Shown here: piece by piece, positions 45,058-56,022 of the stretch | How positions within the stretch are numbered: position 1 is the stretch's first letter | Layout: every line of letters begins with the position of its first letter | Source: Plasmodiophora brassicae | Taxonomy: Eukaryota; Endomyxa; Phytomyxea; Plasmodiophorida; Plasmodiophoridae | Assembly (NCBI GenBank): GCA_039704465.1 | Contig: JASFAU010000014.1 | Span: 682,001-746,000, forward strand | Length of the DNA: 64,000 bases | Direction of reading: 5' to 3' | Translations under genes and position numbers: made by a program | Notes under the pieces: model-generated | The model's database searches: none | The model's input: the letters and a program-made list of their open reading frames with translations, nothing else | What the model was told of the DNA's origin: nothing

Positions 45058-45621
45058 ATGTGTCGACCGCGCGTCCGTGTCGCCTGCGCCCTGTGTAAGC
45101 GAGGCGTGGCGGGAACAGCATATCGCGCGCGTTTCTAATGTATGCGGGCAGGCGCGGCATCCAAGGTCCGGTGTGATTATGAGCGTCCGTGCTTCCGCTG
45201 CATCTCGCGCTGCACTCCCGACCAGTGCGTGGATCGTTTACACGCGCCCGCGGCGGCGACTCGCAAACGTCGCCCGAACGCGGTGAAGGCCTGTGCGCCC
45301 TGCCATGACGCCAAGGTCGCATGTGCGAACGAGCGCCCCTGCCCACGATGCGTCCGTCTGGGCCAAGTCGATGACTGCGTTATCGTTCCGCGCCTGCCCC
45401 ATCACCATCATCATGAAGAAGCGGCAACGCCGAACGTCAACGAATTCGAGGACATGATCCTGAACGAATTCACGTTGCCGGACCCTTCGTTCATCGCGTC
45501 GCCCGAATCGAACGCGTCCCTTATCGACCTGACGCCGCTGTCGTCGCCGTTCGGCGGCGACATGGACTCTGACTCGACCAGCGACTCGGCCCGCTGGATC
45601 CGCGACATTCTCATAGACTGA
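45058..45621 (+). CDS. Small regulator with two tandem fungal-type Zn2Cys6 fingers
   Basis: Exon 1 (45058-45094) and exon 2 (45152-45621) join through a 57 nt intron (GTAAGC donor, TTCTAAT branch-like) to give 168 residues. The splice completes the first finger, CALCAASKVRCDYERPCFRC then CTPDQC. A second finger, CAPCHDAKVACANERPCPRC then VDDC, follows about 25 residues later after a basic TRKRRPN link. A His run (PHHHHHEE) and an acidic, hydrophobic C-terminus (FEDMILNEFTLPDPSF, MDSDSTSD, WIRDILID) could be an activation region. Zn2Cys6 factors bind CGG-type DNA half-sites in fungi and usually carry one finger and dimerise. Here two fingers in one short chain may replace dimerisation. The fold is confident; target genes are unknown. 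Confidence 0.85.
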
Positions 45622-45882
45622 ACCCGCCGGGCCGTTCTGCGTTTAATCAACTAATCTTATATACCTATTAAAACACGCCGCTGCTCATGCACCCAAGCCA
45701 CCGTCCCTGCTTGCCCAACTTGACGAACGGAATGCTGTTGTCCGTTCAGAAATGCGCCTGGCCTGGCAACGAGGTTGGGAACACGCCACAGGAAGGTGAG
45801 TAAAAAATGGGTCGTGGTCGGGCGCAACGGGAATTCTTCTGGAATCGGCGACGGCGCGCCGTGGCAGTGGCAGTTCGCAAAT

Positions 45883-48800
45883 ATGTTTACGGGGACGAGC
45901 GCCCGGCGTCGCGTCGACCTGTCGGGGCGGTCGGCACCGAGTGCAGCGTCGCGTGCCGACCTGCTCGAGCAGGCGCGCGTCCAGCGCCTGGAGCGGGACC
46001 AGGCCCGTCAGCGCGAGCAGTCGGCGGTGGCCATTCAGGCCGCGTACCGGTCGCATCGGGTTCGGCTCGCGGTTCGCGCCGAGCGCCGAGCCCTGTTTGA
46101 CGCCAGCCTGGCAGGGACGGCGAAATGCAACGCCGTTCAGTTGCGACGGCTGGTTAGTGTCTTGTCGGCGTTCTACCGGCCGACCGGTGACGACCTGCAG
46201 CGCCTGATTCACCTCGCAGGCGCGATATCGCAGTCGATCATGCATACCGGTGTGTGTGATAGCATTCGCTCTATTGTGCTGCGTCGTACTGAATCGTTAC
46301 CCGTTTCCAGATGCGTCCTTGAACATCTGCTCGTTGTTCGTTCATCAAGACCCGGACCAGGCCGCCTCGTTGGCGTTCTCCTTGGCCAAGTTCGCAGTCG
46401 CGCTCCTGGACGTATGCGCGTCCGCTGGGGCAACCCCATGCGTCTGCGTCTTCCTGCTTGTCTCGCCGGAACGATGGGCGATTGCCGGAGATTCCGACGG
46501 CGCCGTTCAAATCCAAAAGGGGATCGCGCTACGCCATGGAGGACTCAGGAAACTTCGCTCCGTCATCCTTGCTATGAACAGCGGCCAGGAACCTGTCGAA
46601 GAGTCCCTTTGTGTGATGATGACCAGGGTGGCCGTTAGGATTGCCAGTCACGCCCCTGCCGCATTCGCCTGCGATATCGTTACGATTCCAACGTTGCCCC
46701 GCCTGCTAAGCGGTCAAGCTTTGCGTGTACTTGTCAGTTCTTCCAGTGTCCTGCAGGCATGCTTCCTGGCCATATCCAGTGACATTGCTTCGATTTCATC
46801 GACGATTCGCCAACAATACGATCGCAGTGGGGATTATCCATCTCTGGGATACCTGCTCGGGAACGTTCTTCAGCTATCGTTTGCGCGCGGCGCCGTTGAT
46901 CATTCGTTGTTTCTCGCCGTCGGCGCGATTATGGGACAGGCTGGTGAAAGCACTTCGCGGATGTTCCCCCGTAAATCTGAGCCAGACGGCTCAGACTCTG
47001 ACGAGGACGTTCACATGTCAACTGTCCCTGATCAGGTTGCCGAGCAACTACAGTTGATGACGAGTCGTCGCATGTTGGATGAAATAGCGAAGACGCTGCG
47101 TGATGGGCCCGACGAATCTCGTTCTGCGGTTCAGGTTATGCTTCACTGCATCTTGCAGTCGTGGGGCGCTGCACGGTCCGACGTTCTTTCGGCGGTAGCG
47201 TTTGGCACACCATTGGCATCTGCGCTCTGGTCGCAGATTCGCGAGGCGAACATTGCCGCGATGCCTTTCGGCGAACTTCATCGCAGCTGGCCATCTCTGG
47301 CACTGTTCGCTGCCCTGTACAGTCATCTGCTTCGTGTCCAAGATGACGACGAATTCTACGGGGGTCAATTCGGGCCAATCACGATTGAGACGGTTCCTCA
47401 TATCGTCGTCTTCCTGCGCGCCATTCTTATTCGGCTGTACTGGACGGACAGTTCATTGCAAACGGACTGGACAGATAAGCTTCGTCGCGAGGCGGCTGTC
47501 GCATTCGGGCAACTTCGTGATCGACAATCCCGTCGACCGTTCTGTCCTACAGACGCCTTCCTGATGGGGGACGCCGACCTGCTAAACCAGTTCAAGGTCG
47601 AGCTGTTTGGGTCGCCGTCGCGTGGTAACGGAGCCGTCCTGGCTGCATCGGGAATGGTCTTCCAGAGAGCTCAAGTCCTTCTTCGTGAAGTTCCAATTTT
47701 AATCCCTTTCGCTGAACGGGTTCGCGTGTTCTATTCCTGTATCGAGGCCGAGGACCGAGCCTCAGCGTATCCTTTCGGGCGGGCTGTTCGTGTGCGGCGC
47801 GATTCTCTCGTCGAAGACGCGTTCGACGGCCTGAAGATGTTCACAGACTCCTACTCGAGCCTGCGTCATATCCGCATCGAATTCGTTGATGAACACGGCC
47901 TGCCCGAAGCGGGTATCGATGGCGGTGGTTTATGGAAGGAGTTCGTCCAATTGTTCTGCAAACAGGCGCTGGACCCATCGACGGGAATGTTCTCCCAGAC
48001 GGACGATCACACGTACTACCCGAGTCCGGCCGCGAAGATGGTTCGAGACGATTACCTTGACGTGACGAAGTTCTGCGGCATGATCATCGGCAAGGCGATC
48101 TGGTCGCAGGTGCAGATTGAGCCTGTCTTCGCTGGCTGGTTCCTGCGGAAGCTGACGTCGTCACCGCCCTGTCTCGACGACCTGCGCAGCATGGATCCCC
48201 AGCTGTACCGGAACCTCATCTTCCTGAAACGCCACGAAGGGGATTTCGCTGAACTCGCCTTGACGTTCTCAACTGTCAACGACGAGCTCGGGCAGAAAGA
48301 GGTCGTCGAACTGTGCCCAGGTGGGCTTTCGATTCCGGTGACGCGCGAGAACCGCCTGTCCTTCATCCATCTGCTCGCCGACTACAAGCTGAATCGTCAG
48401 CTTCACGCCCAGTGCCAGGCGTTCATTCAGGGCTTGCAGGCCGTCATCCCTAGCAGGTGGTCGCGGATCTTTGCGCCAGATGAAATGCAAATGCTGATTA
48501 GCGGATCCCGGACGCCGCTCGATATTGAAGACATGCGGCGCCATTGCGTGTATACTGGTAGGCGAGAACACGTATCGTCTACGTATGTTATTAGCGGTTC
48601 ACTCATTATGTGCGAACAGGATTCGACGACAAGGACCCCCTCGTTGACTGGTTCTGGGACGTCCTGGCTTCCCTGTCTCCTGAAGACGCCTCATTGACCC
48701 TTCGCTTTTTCACGAGTTGCAGCCGACCTCCTCTGCTAGGTACGCATATCAGCGTGCTCGACCTCTGGACCCGCTCTTATCGTTGCCTGTACAGGGTTCG

Positions 48801-48973
48801 CGTCGCTGAACCCGCAGTTGTGCTTGCAGAAGTCCAACCGGGAGGCCACGGCGCTCCCGACGGCCTCCACGTGTGTCAACATGATCCGACTCCCGGCGTA
48901 TCCTACCAAGGAGATGCTCAGGGAGAAGCTCATGTACGCGGTTAAATCGAATACAGGGTTCAACCTCACATAG
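45883..48973 (+). CDS. UBE3C: HECT E3 ubiquitin ligase, UBE3C/Hul5 type
   Basis: Exons 45883-46249, 46311-48557, 48620-48739 and 48795-48973 give 970 residues. The N-terminus (MFTGTSARRRVDLSG, then a basic IQ-like helix AVAIQAAYRSHRVRLAV) is as in UBE3C. The HECT domain occupies the last about 380 residues: GLPEAGIDGGGLWKEFVQLF, YYPSPAAKMV, IGKAIWSQVQIEPVFAGWF, LPVTREN-like and LADYKLNRQL. After two more introns comes FFTSCSRPPLLGFASLNPQL, then LPTASTCVNMIRLP, where Cys is the ubiquitin-thioester residue. UBE3C/Hul5 extends ubiquitin chains on proteasome-bound and misfolded proteins. The last two exons are short (120 and 179 nt) and hold the catalytic Cys, so missing them would yield a false inactive protein. 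The stop is 17 bp before the next ATG on the same strand. Confidence 0.95.
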
Positions 48974-48990
48974 ACACGAACACCGATCAC

Positions 48991-51235
48991 ATGGCCTTTG
49001 CCGGGGGACGCCACATTTGCCCTATTTATAGCGTGCGGCTTGCGCGCAAAACTCGCTGCGGCGAGGAGGAAGGCAGCAGCGGCGTCAGGCGGACGACGAT
49101 GCTGTCCGGCGCGCACGTGGAGTTCCGAGCATGGCTTGAGAACAATGGCATGCGAATTCCGAAACATCTCGAGGTCAGGCGCTGTCCTTCGGCAGGCAAT
49201 GGGCTGTTTACGACGAAGGCAATCGAAGCGGGCGAGACGGTGGTCGACGTCCCGTCCAACCTCATCCTCACCGGGCCGAAGTCGCGCCAATCGCTCGTAC
49301 GCACACAATGTCGGGGCAACGTGCTCGGCCTGTGTTCCAACAACTGTAAACAGGTCGGGCAGCACCTCGTGAAGATGAAGGCGCCGCCGCGTACCATCAT
49401 GCATTTGTGGTTGATTGCCGAGCGACACGTCCACGATTCGTTCTTCGGTCCATACCTGAGGTCCCTGCCGACAACCTACTCAGATCCAATGTGGTGGGAC
49501 GACGAAGACCGGGCCCTCCTGTCTGGCACCAACATGTTCTCTGCCGTCCAGACCAGGTAACCCCGGTGAATGTCAGCCCGCTTATGTCGTCTGATGGCTT
49601 CTAAGGGAGCGCGAGATCGAGGAAGAGCTGGAGCAATACGCGGTGCCGCTGAGTGGCATGCACCCGGACGTGTTCCCCAGCGAGCTGTGCACACGTGCCC
49701 ATCTGCTGTGGGCGCGGTCGACGTTGACCTCGCGAGGGTTCCCGGCACGGCTCGTCCCCGCCGGCGACGGGTACATTCCACCTGGAGAACGTGACGTCGG
49801 CTGCCTGATCCCTTTCGCCGACTATTTCAACCACAGCGCGCCCGGGCCGTCCACCTGTCAGGAATGGGTCGTCACCGACCGATCCGTCGCGTTTCGAGGC
49901 GTTGACGGGTTCCATGCCGCCGTCGGCGACCAGGTCTTCACGAACTACGGCGCGAAATCCAACGAAGAGTTCCTGCTCGGGTATGGGTTCACGATCCCAG
50001 ACAACAGCGCCGACCATGTCACCGTCGCCCTGAGCGCTCCGCCCGACACGTTCTACCTGACGCGATTGGGCATCCCGCCTGGACTCGTCCACGCTCTGCG
50101 ACGCCGCGCCATGACCGACCGGGAACGATACGTCTTCGATGGAGATGCCACCCGTCCCATCAACGACGAGAACGAGGCCGCTGTCCACGATGCCCTTCGG
50201 GACATGTTCCGACGATCATTGTCGAAACTGGGTCCGACGCCCGCCAAGGCGGGTTCCACGAAGGCGGCCAACGCGCGCCACTATCGGTCCGGGCAGGTCG
50301 ACATCCTCGAGACGTGTCTCGGGCAGGTTGCCGAGGCGCCCGCTGGGGACATCCTGTACGCCGTCGACCTGGGCGACGTCATGACGGCCGACGGCGTCCT
50401 GCAGTCCTGGCCAACGCTCCGGATGATCGACGGCCTCGACGACATCGCTGTCCTGACCGTGGCGATGACGCGCGCTATCGCCGATTCATCGTCGGCGTGG
50501 TCGTCCATCTCGTGTGAAACGCTGCCGGTATCGTGGACCGATGCGCAGTTGGCCGCTCTGGGTCCAGGGCATTCCCCAGCCCGCCGGGCGATCGACGCGG
50601 CTCGTGAGGACGTCCACGACCTGTACGGTCAGCTCTTCCCGATGCTATCCGATCAGGTGCCCGACGAGTTCCCGCCGGACGTCTTCACGGTGGACAGGTT
50701 CGTCCAGGCGGCCGCCCTTGTCGATGCGCACTCCATCCAGGTCCCGGGTGTCGCCGCTACGCTCGTCGTTCCAATGCCAGCGCTTCCTGTGCATGCTGCA
50801 ACGAACCCGACGGCTCGGTTCGTGGTCGACGCCGACCGCCAGCGCCTTCACCTGTGCCGAATCCGGTCTGGCGACCAGGTGACGGCCCGCCTCGGACGGT
50901 CACTGTCCAACACCGACCTGCTCGTTTCATTTGGGCAAGTCCTGCCCTGCAACCCGTTCGACGCGATCGATGTCGGCGTCGAATGCGACGACCTCCCAGG
51001 CGTGGGACACGCGCTGACGCTGGCAAACGGCATCCCAGACCGCCTGCAACAGGCCTACGACGTGGGCACCCTGGCCCGCATCATTGAAACCGTGTCGTCC
51101 ATCGCGAACGGCGACCCTGCATGCGATTCGCTCAGCGCCCGGCAGCGACGTCTGGTGCAAGCGTATCACGACGCGCTTCGTGCCGTCGTCGACGAAGCGC
51201 GGGCGGCCCTCCGTCTGTCCACGTCATATGATTGA
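48991..51235 (+). CDS. SET-domain protein methyltransferase, SETD3/RuBisCO-LSMT type
   Basis: Two exons (48991-49556 and 49606-51235) give 731 residues, or 695 if translation starts at ATG 49099, whose product (MLSGAHVEFRAWLENNGMR) aligns better with the family. The split SET domain shows RCPSAGNGLFTTKAIEAGE, LWARSTLTSRGF, CLIPFADYFNHSAPGPS and VFTNYGAKSNEEFLLGYGF. Asn-His and Tyr of the SAM and active site are present. The later region (RFVVDADRQRLHLCRIRSGD, DLLVSFGQVL and a helical end) is in the position of the LSMT substrate-binding domain. Family members methylate Lys or His in non-histone proteins: RuBisCO, aldolase, actin, ribosomal proteins. The substrate cannot be told from sequence. 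The intron at 49557-49605 (49 nt) joins QTR to EREIEEEL. Confidence 0.88.
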
Positions 51236-51380
51236 ACACGCGCGTGCGACCGTTTAGCAACAGGTTGGTCCCGATGGATGATGGCGGTGCGACGCGGCTC
51301 TCCCTGCGCCCGCCGCGGGACAGACCTCGTCACGCGCAACGTTTTAGGGCGGCTGCCATATATCCACGGTGCGGCCGCGC

Positions 51381-54300
51381 CTATTTGCTCGTCGGGTTGC
51401 TGGGATGCCGGGCGCCACCGCCGCCGGCCTGCGCCAGCAGCGCCCTGATGTTGCCGCCTCGGACGAGCGACGTCGCCGGCTGCGGGCGCCTGTGCGCCGG
51501 CTGCTGCCGCGCCGGCTGCTGCCGCGCCCTGGCCATGGCCTTCGGGGAGAGCAGCAGCGGCGCCCGCGGCGAACGCATCAGCTGGTGCTGCTGCACCTGG
51601 ACCGGCGGCGACGTGTTCACCGCGTCCGCCGAGCGGCGTATGGACGGCGAGAACCCTTTCACAGAGAACACGTTGCGCAGCATGCCCGCGCCTTCGCTCT
51701 GGGGTGTCGTCCAGCGCGTCCCGCCCGGCGACGGCAACGCGTCGTGGGCGGCGACGACGGCGGGCGGCTCGTCGGGTTCGGCGCCGCCGGGCGCCTGGAA
51801 GACGCCGGCGAGGGGCGCGTAGACGGCGGCGGCGCCCTCGACCATGGCGAACATGGAGTGGATGCGCGCGCGGTCCACGGCGGTGACGTCGCGCCCGTCG
51901 ATGCACTTGAGCGTCGTGATCGACCGGATCAGCGTCGGGCGGTACATCTGCTTGCGCGCCACCGGGTTGCCCTGCAGCGTGACGTCGAGCAGGAACGCGA
52001 TCCGCTGCAGCTGGTCCAGGTCGGACAGGGTCGCGATCCGGTTGCCGGCGCACGACAGGATCTGTAGCCGGGGGCAGTACGTCGGCGCCTGCTGGCACAG
52101 CGCCGACAGCGCCTTGATCGCGTTGTCGTCCAGCGTCAGGTGGCGCAGCGACAGCAGGCCGCGCAGGTCGTCGTCGCCGATCGCCCGGATCTGGTTGTTG
52201 CACAGGTTCAGCTCGCGAACGTGGCAGCAGGCCTGCAGGCCGGCGACGACCCGGATGTCGTTCGACTTCAGGTTCAGGGTGCGCAGGCGCGGCAGGCACT
52301 CCAGGTGCAGGGACGCGATCGACGTCACGCGATTCGACGCCAGGTACAGGTGCTCGAGGTGCACCAGCGGCGCCCAGGCGCCCTCGGCGATCGCGTCGAC
52401 GCGGTTGTGCGACAGGTTCAACGACGTCATCGACGACAGCGCGGCCAGGGATTCCACGCGCACCAGCGCGTTGTTCTCCAGGTTCACCTGGCGCACCGAC
52501 AGGAACTTGTGGCCGGACAGCGGGTCGATCGAGCGGATCTGGAACCCGGACAGGTCCAGGTCGTCCAGGGACGTGTTGCTGCGCCCGTGGATCCATTCGT
52601 CGAGGAACTCCTCGGTGATGCGCCCCTCGAATTCGTCGCGGGACCCGTCGATCTCGGCGCCCGTCACCGGGACGCCGTCCAGGACCTTCAGCTTCTTGAC
52701 GTTGAACACGCAGGCGAGGCGGTAGGACGGCTCCCTGCAGACCGGGTTGCCGCTCAGGTCCAGGATCACGAGTTGCACGAGCAGGCGCAGCTGTTTGATC
52801 GTCGGCGACAACGCCCCGACCCGGTTGTTGCTCAGGTACAGCTCCAGCAGCGACGTGCAATGCTCCAGGCCCGACAGCGACGTTATCGCGTTGTCCTCCA
52901 GCGACAGCTGAAGCAACGACGTCGCATGGTCCAGTCCCTAGCGGCGTCCCCGGTTGTCAGATCCCCCAGTGGACGACGACGACGACGACGACGACGCGTA
53001 CCGTTATTTCTGAAATGCGATTGTTGCCTAGTTCGAGACGCTGCAGACGAGGTAGGGTCGACAGGTTCGCGATCGTCGCGATGTGGTTGTCCTCGAGCGC
53101 CACGACTTCGAGGGCGGGGGCGCCACCGAACCCTCTGCGATCAGCGTCAGCCGCAAGCCGCACAACACGAACCGGACCCGTACTCGATGACGCGCAGGTC
53201 GTTGTCGCAGAACGAGACCGACTTCAGGTTGGGCAGGGCGTGGTCGGACAGCGACGCGATCGATCGCAGGCGCTGATGGTCGGCCTGGATGCCGACGGCG
53301 TGCTCCGCCCAGGTCGCGTCGTAGGCGGGCGTGGACAGGACGGCGCCGTCGGGGCCCGTCGCACATGCCCTGAGCAGGCCCACGTCGAGGACGGACGCGT
53401 TCCCGTTCCAGACGGCGGGGGCGGCGGCGGTGACGGCGTCGTCAAGCGCCTGCACCGGTCGCATATCGATCTGCTGGATCTGCTTCGGGACGCAGGCGCG
53501 CAGCGCCCAGGCGTACGTCTTCGCCGAGCACATCGGATTCTGGCTCAGGTTCAGCTCGACGAGGTTCGGGCAGTGCAGCGCGAACAGCTCGAGGTCGTCC
53601 AGGCGGGCCAGGGCGTTGTTGTTCAAGTGGCAGACGGTGAGGCGGGCGAGGCCGGCCAGCCCCTCGATGCGCTGCAGCAGGTTGTGCCCCAGGTCCAGGT
53701 GCGTCAGGTGGACCAGCGCCGACAGGCCCGCCATCGACTCGATCTGGTTGAACGCCAGGATCAGCGTGTGCAGGCCGGCCAGGCGCCCGACGAGGCCCGC
53801 ACACGTCGTCAGCGCGTGCCCGTGCAGGTTCAGGTACGGCAACGAGCGGCACAGGCGCCCGTCGTCGTCGTCGTCGTCGTCAAGGCCGATCGCGCGCGCC
53901 TGCTGCCGGATCGTCCCCATCGTCACCACCGACACCTTGTCGTCGCGAGGGGCCACGACGGGCGGCATCGCCAGCACGGCGCGCCACTCGGCCGTGTCGC
54001 ACGTCTCGGCGTGCTCGCGGCTCCATCGCGTTCGGAACTGGTCCACGTCCCTGTCGATGGCCACGTTGCGACCGGGATGCGATGGCGTCGTGGCCCCGTG
54101 CGGGACCGGAGACGCTTGCGCGTCGTCGTCGTCGTCGTCGACGGCCTCGGTGAAGGAGAGCACCCGGGGCGCATCGCCCGCGTCGGTTCGCAGGTACCGG
54201 TAGTCGACGACGTATTCGGGCAGGACGAGGCTCGCGTTCAGGATGCGATCCAGGCGGTACTGGCCGGCGGGGTCGTCGCCAGCGGCGACCAGCGCCGGCA

Positions 54301-55955
54301 GGCCGTCCGGCCCGACCGGATGGTAGGCCTTGCAGAGGAGCGCGGCGCACCGGTCGATGACGCGACGATGGCGGAACTGGGGGTCGGAGGCGCGCGCCGT
54401 CAGCCGCGTGCGGTCGGCGATCGCGAGGCTGTTCGTCAGGAACGTGTCGTCGGCGACGGCGCGTTCCATGCCGAACTTGCACATGTCCATGCAGCGTTTC
54501 TGGTACGTGTCGTAGTCGGCGCCGTCGATGCCGACGAACACGTAGAAGACGCCGTGCCGGGCCTGGAGCCGGTCGCCGTCGACCTTCTCGACGGCCGCGT
54601 CGAACCGCGTCCGGAGGTGGCGATTGTAGACGCGGGCGACGCCGGTGACGTCGACGCGGTCGACGGCGAACTCGGCGGCGAACGCGTCGGCGTGCGCCCG
54701 TTCGGCGACGAGCGCGACGCACGACGCGTACCACTGGTCGGCGGCACCGGCGCCCTGCTCGACGCGCACGTTGCCGCCCGTCTCCAGCTCCAGCTGCAGG
54801 CGCGACACGTACATCGACGCCTCGGACTGCACGCGCTGCTTCAACAGGCTCAAGTCGGCGTCGACGAGCGCGGACTGCGCCAGCTGCCCGTGAAGCGCGG
54901 CGTCCAGGGCGGCGCACCTGTGGTACGCAATATTAGGGCGCGGCGCCATATACAGAGGGGGGCAGCAGCACATCCGCACGGACTTACTTTTCCCGGAGCG
55001 CAGCGTCGGAGACGGACAGGTCGTTCGGGTCAGCGGCGCGGGTCGGCCGGTTGGCGGCCAGCGCGCGCTGGTGCCGCACCTGGTCGAGGGCGCGCTTCTG
55101 CCGCCAGACGACGGACATGGCGACGTTGATGTGCGCCAGGTACCCGAGGCGGACCTGGTCGGCCTGGCGGACCGCGTCCGTCGCCTGCTTCTTGGCGATC
55201 TTGATGCGCATGTTGTAGTACATGACCTTCTTGACGTAGACGGATTGGGCGTTGGCCCGCGCCTGCGCGCTGATCAGCGTGCCGTCCAGGATGTCGACCT
55301 GGGCGAGATGGTACAGCGCGAACGTCTGGTAGTTGCAGAGGGCGCAGACCGGGTTGTCGCCGTAGTGCGGATCCGACAGGTACACGTTCCGCAGCGAGGG
55401 CAGGGCCCGCCCCAGGAAGCGGACGTCGTCCAGGCACCCGATGCGGTTGCCGCTCAGGTTCAGGTCGCGCAGCGCGCGAAGGCCTTCGAGTTCGCTGCCG
55501 CATTGCTCGATGGCGTTGTTCGCCACGTTCAGCGTCGTCAGCGACTGGCAGGCCTTCAGGCCAGCCAGCGACGCGACGCGGTTGTCGGCCAGCGACAGGT
55601 ACTCGAGCGAGACGAGGTGTGACACGTTGCCGACCCGGGTGATGGCGTTCGCGCGCAGGTCGAGCGACACGAGGTTGACGTTGGCGTCGAGGCCCTCGAG
55701 ACGCGCGATCCGGTTCTCGCAGAGCGCGAGGCGCCTCAGGGACGTGAGCCGGCCCAGCCCGGCGATCGCCGTGATGCCGCAGGCGATCAGCTCGAGCGTC
55801 GTCAGCGCCGGGAACGCGTGCAGGCCCCGCATCGTCGGGTACGACGCCATGAACAGCTCGATGGTATCGATCGTCGACGCCGCCGCCGCCGACGATGACA
55901 GGCCATTGGCGTCGAGCAGCAACGCGATCGCATCCGCGTCCTGCTCGTCGCTCAT
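51381..55955 (-). CDS. LRRC9: LRRC9-like large leucine-rich-repeat protein (flagellum-associated family)
   Basis: Exons 55955-54988, 54917-53178, 53134-53002 and 52937-51381 give 1,465 residues, close to the about 1,450 of vertebrate LRRC9. Three LRR blocks of the SDS22 type (L..L..L.L..N.I) lie at the N-terminus (LTTLELIACGITAIAGL, LCENRIARLEGL), middle (LILAFNQIESMAGLSAL, LNNNALARLDDLELFAL) and C-terminal half (LEDNAITSLSGLEHC, LSNNRVGALSPTI). Each ends in a cap like GDNPVCALCNYQTFALYHL or GNPVCREPSYRLACVF with a lonely helical MYYNMRIKIAKKQ. A long non-LRR segment follows the first block, including acidic DDDDDD runs. The C-terminus is disordered. LRRC9 orthologues occur mainly in ciliated organisms, so a role in axoneme or basal body is likely but indirect. 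The stop lies 146 bp from the stop of the plus-strand SET gene. Confidence 0.85.
52973..53001. repeat. Trinucleotide (GAC/GTC)n run inside an LRRC9 intron
   Basis: About nine GAC units at the donor end of the intron 53001-52938 (minus strand reads GTACGCGTCGTCGTC...). Flanking exons join in frame as RISEIT|GLDHATS, so the repeat is intronic. Confidence 0.75.
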
Positions 55956-56022
55956 GACGCGACGATGCTCATGCCCCGCCCGGTCTAACCGTACCTCGCG
56001 ATCGTTACGTCCCGTCACTATG

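Noticed and set aside
51166..52860. A 564-codon minus-strand frame in a second register of the LRR gene
   Set aside because: It overlaps the LRRC9 exon in another register and is Pro/Arg/Ala-rich with no repeats or motifs.
53015..55129. A 704-codon open frame on the plus strand
   Set aside because: Antisense to LRRC9 exons 1-3. It crosses splice sites of the real gene and shows no recognisable domain.
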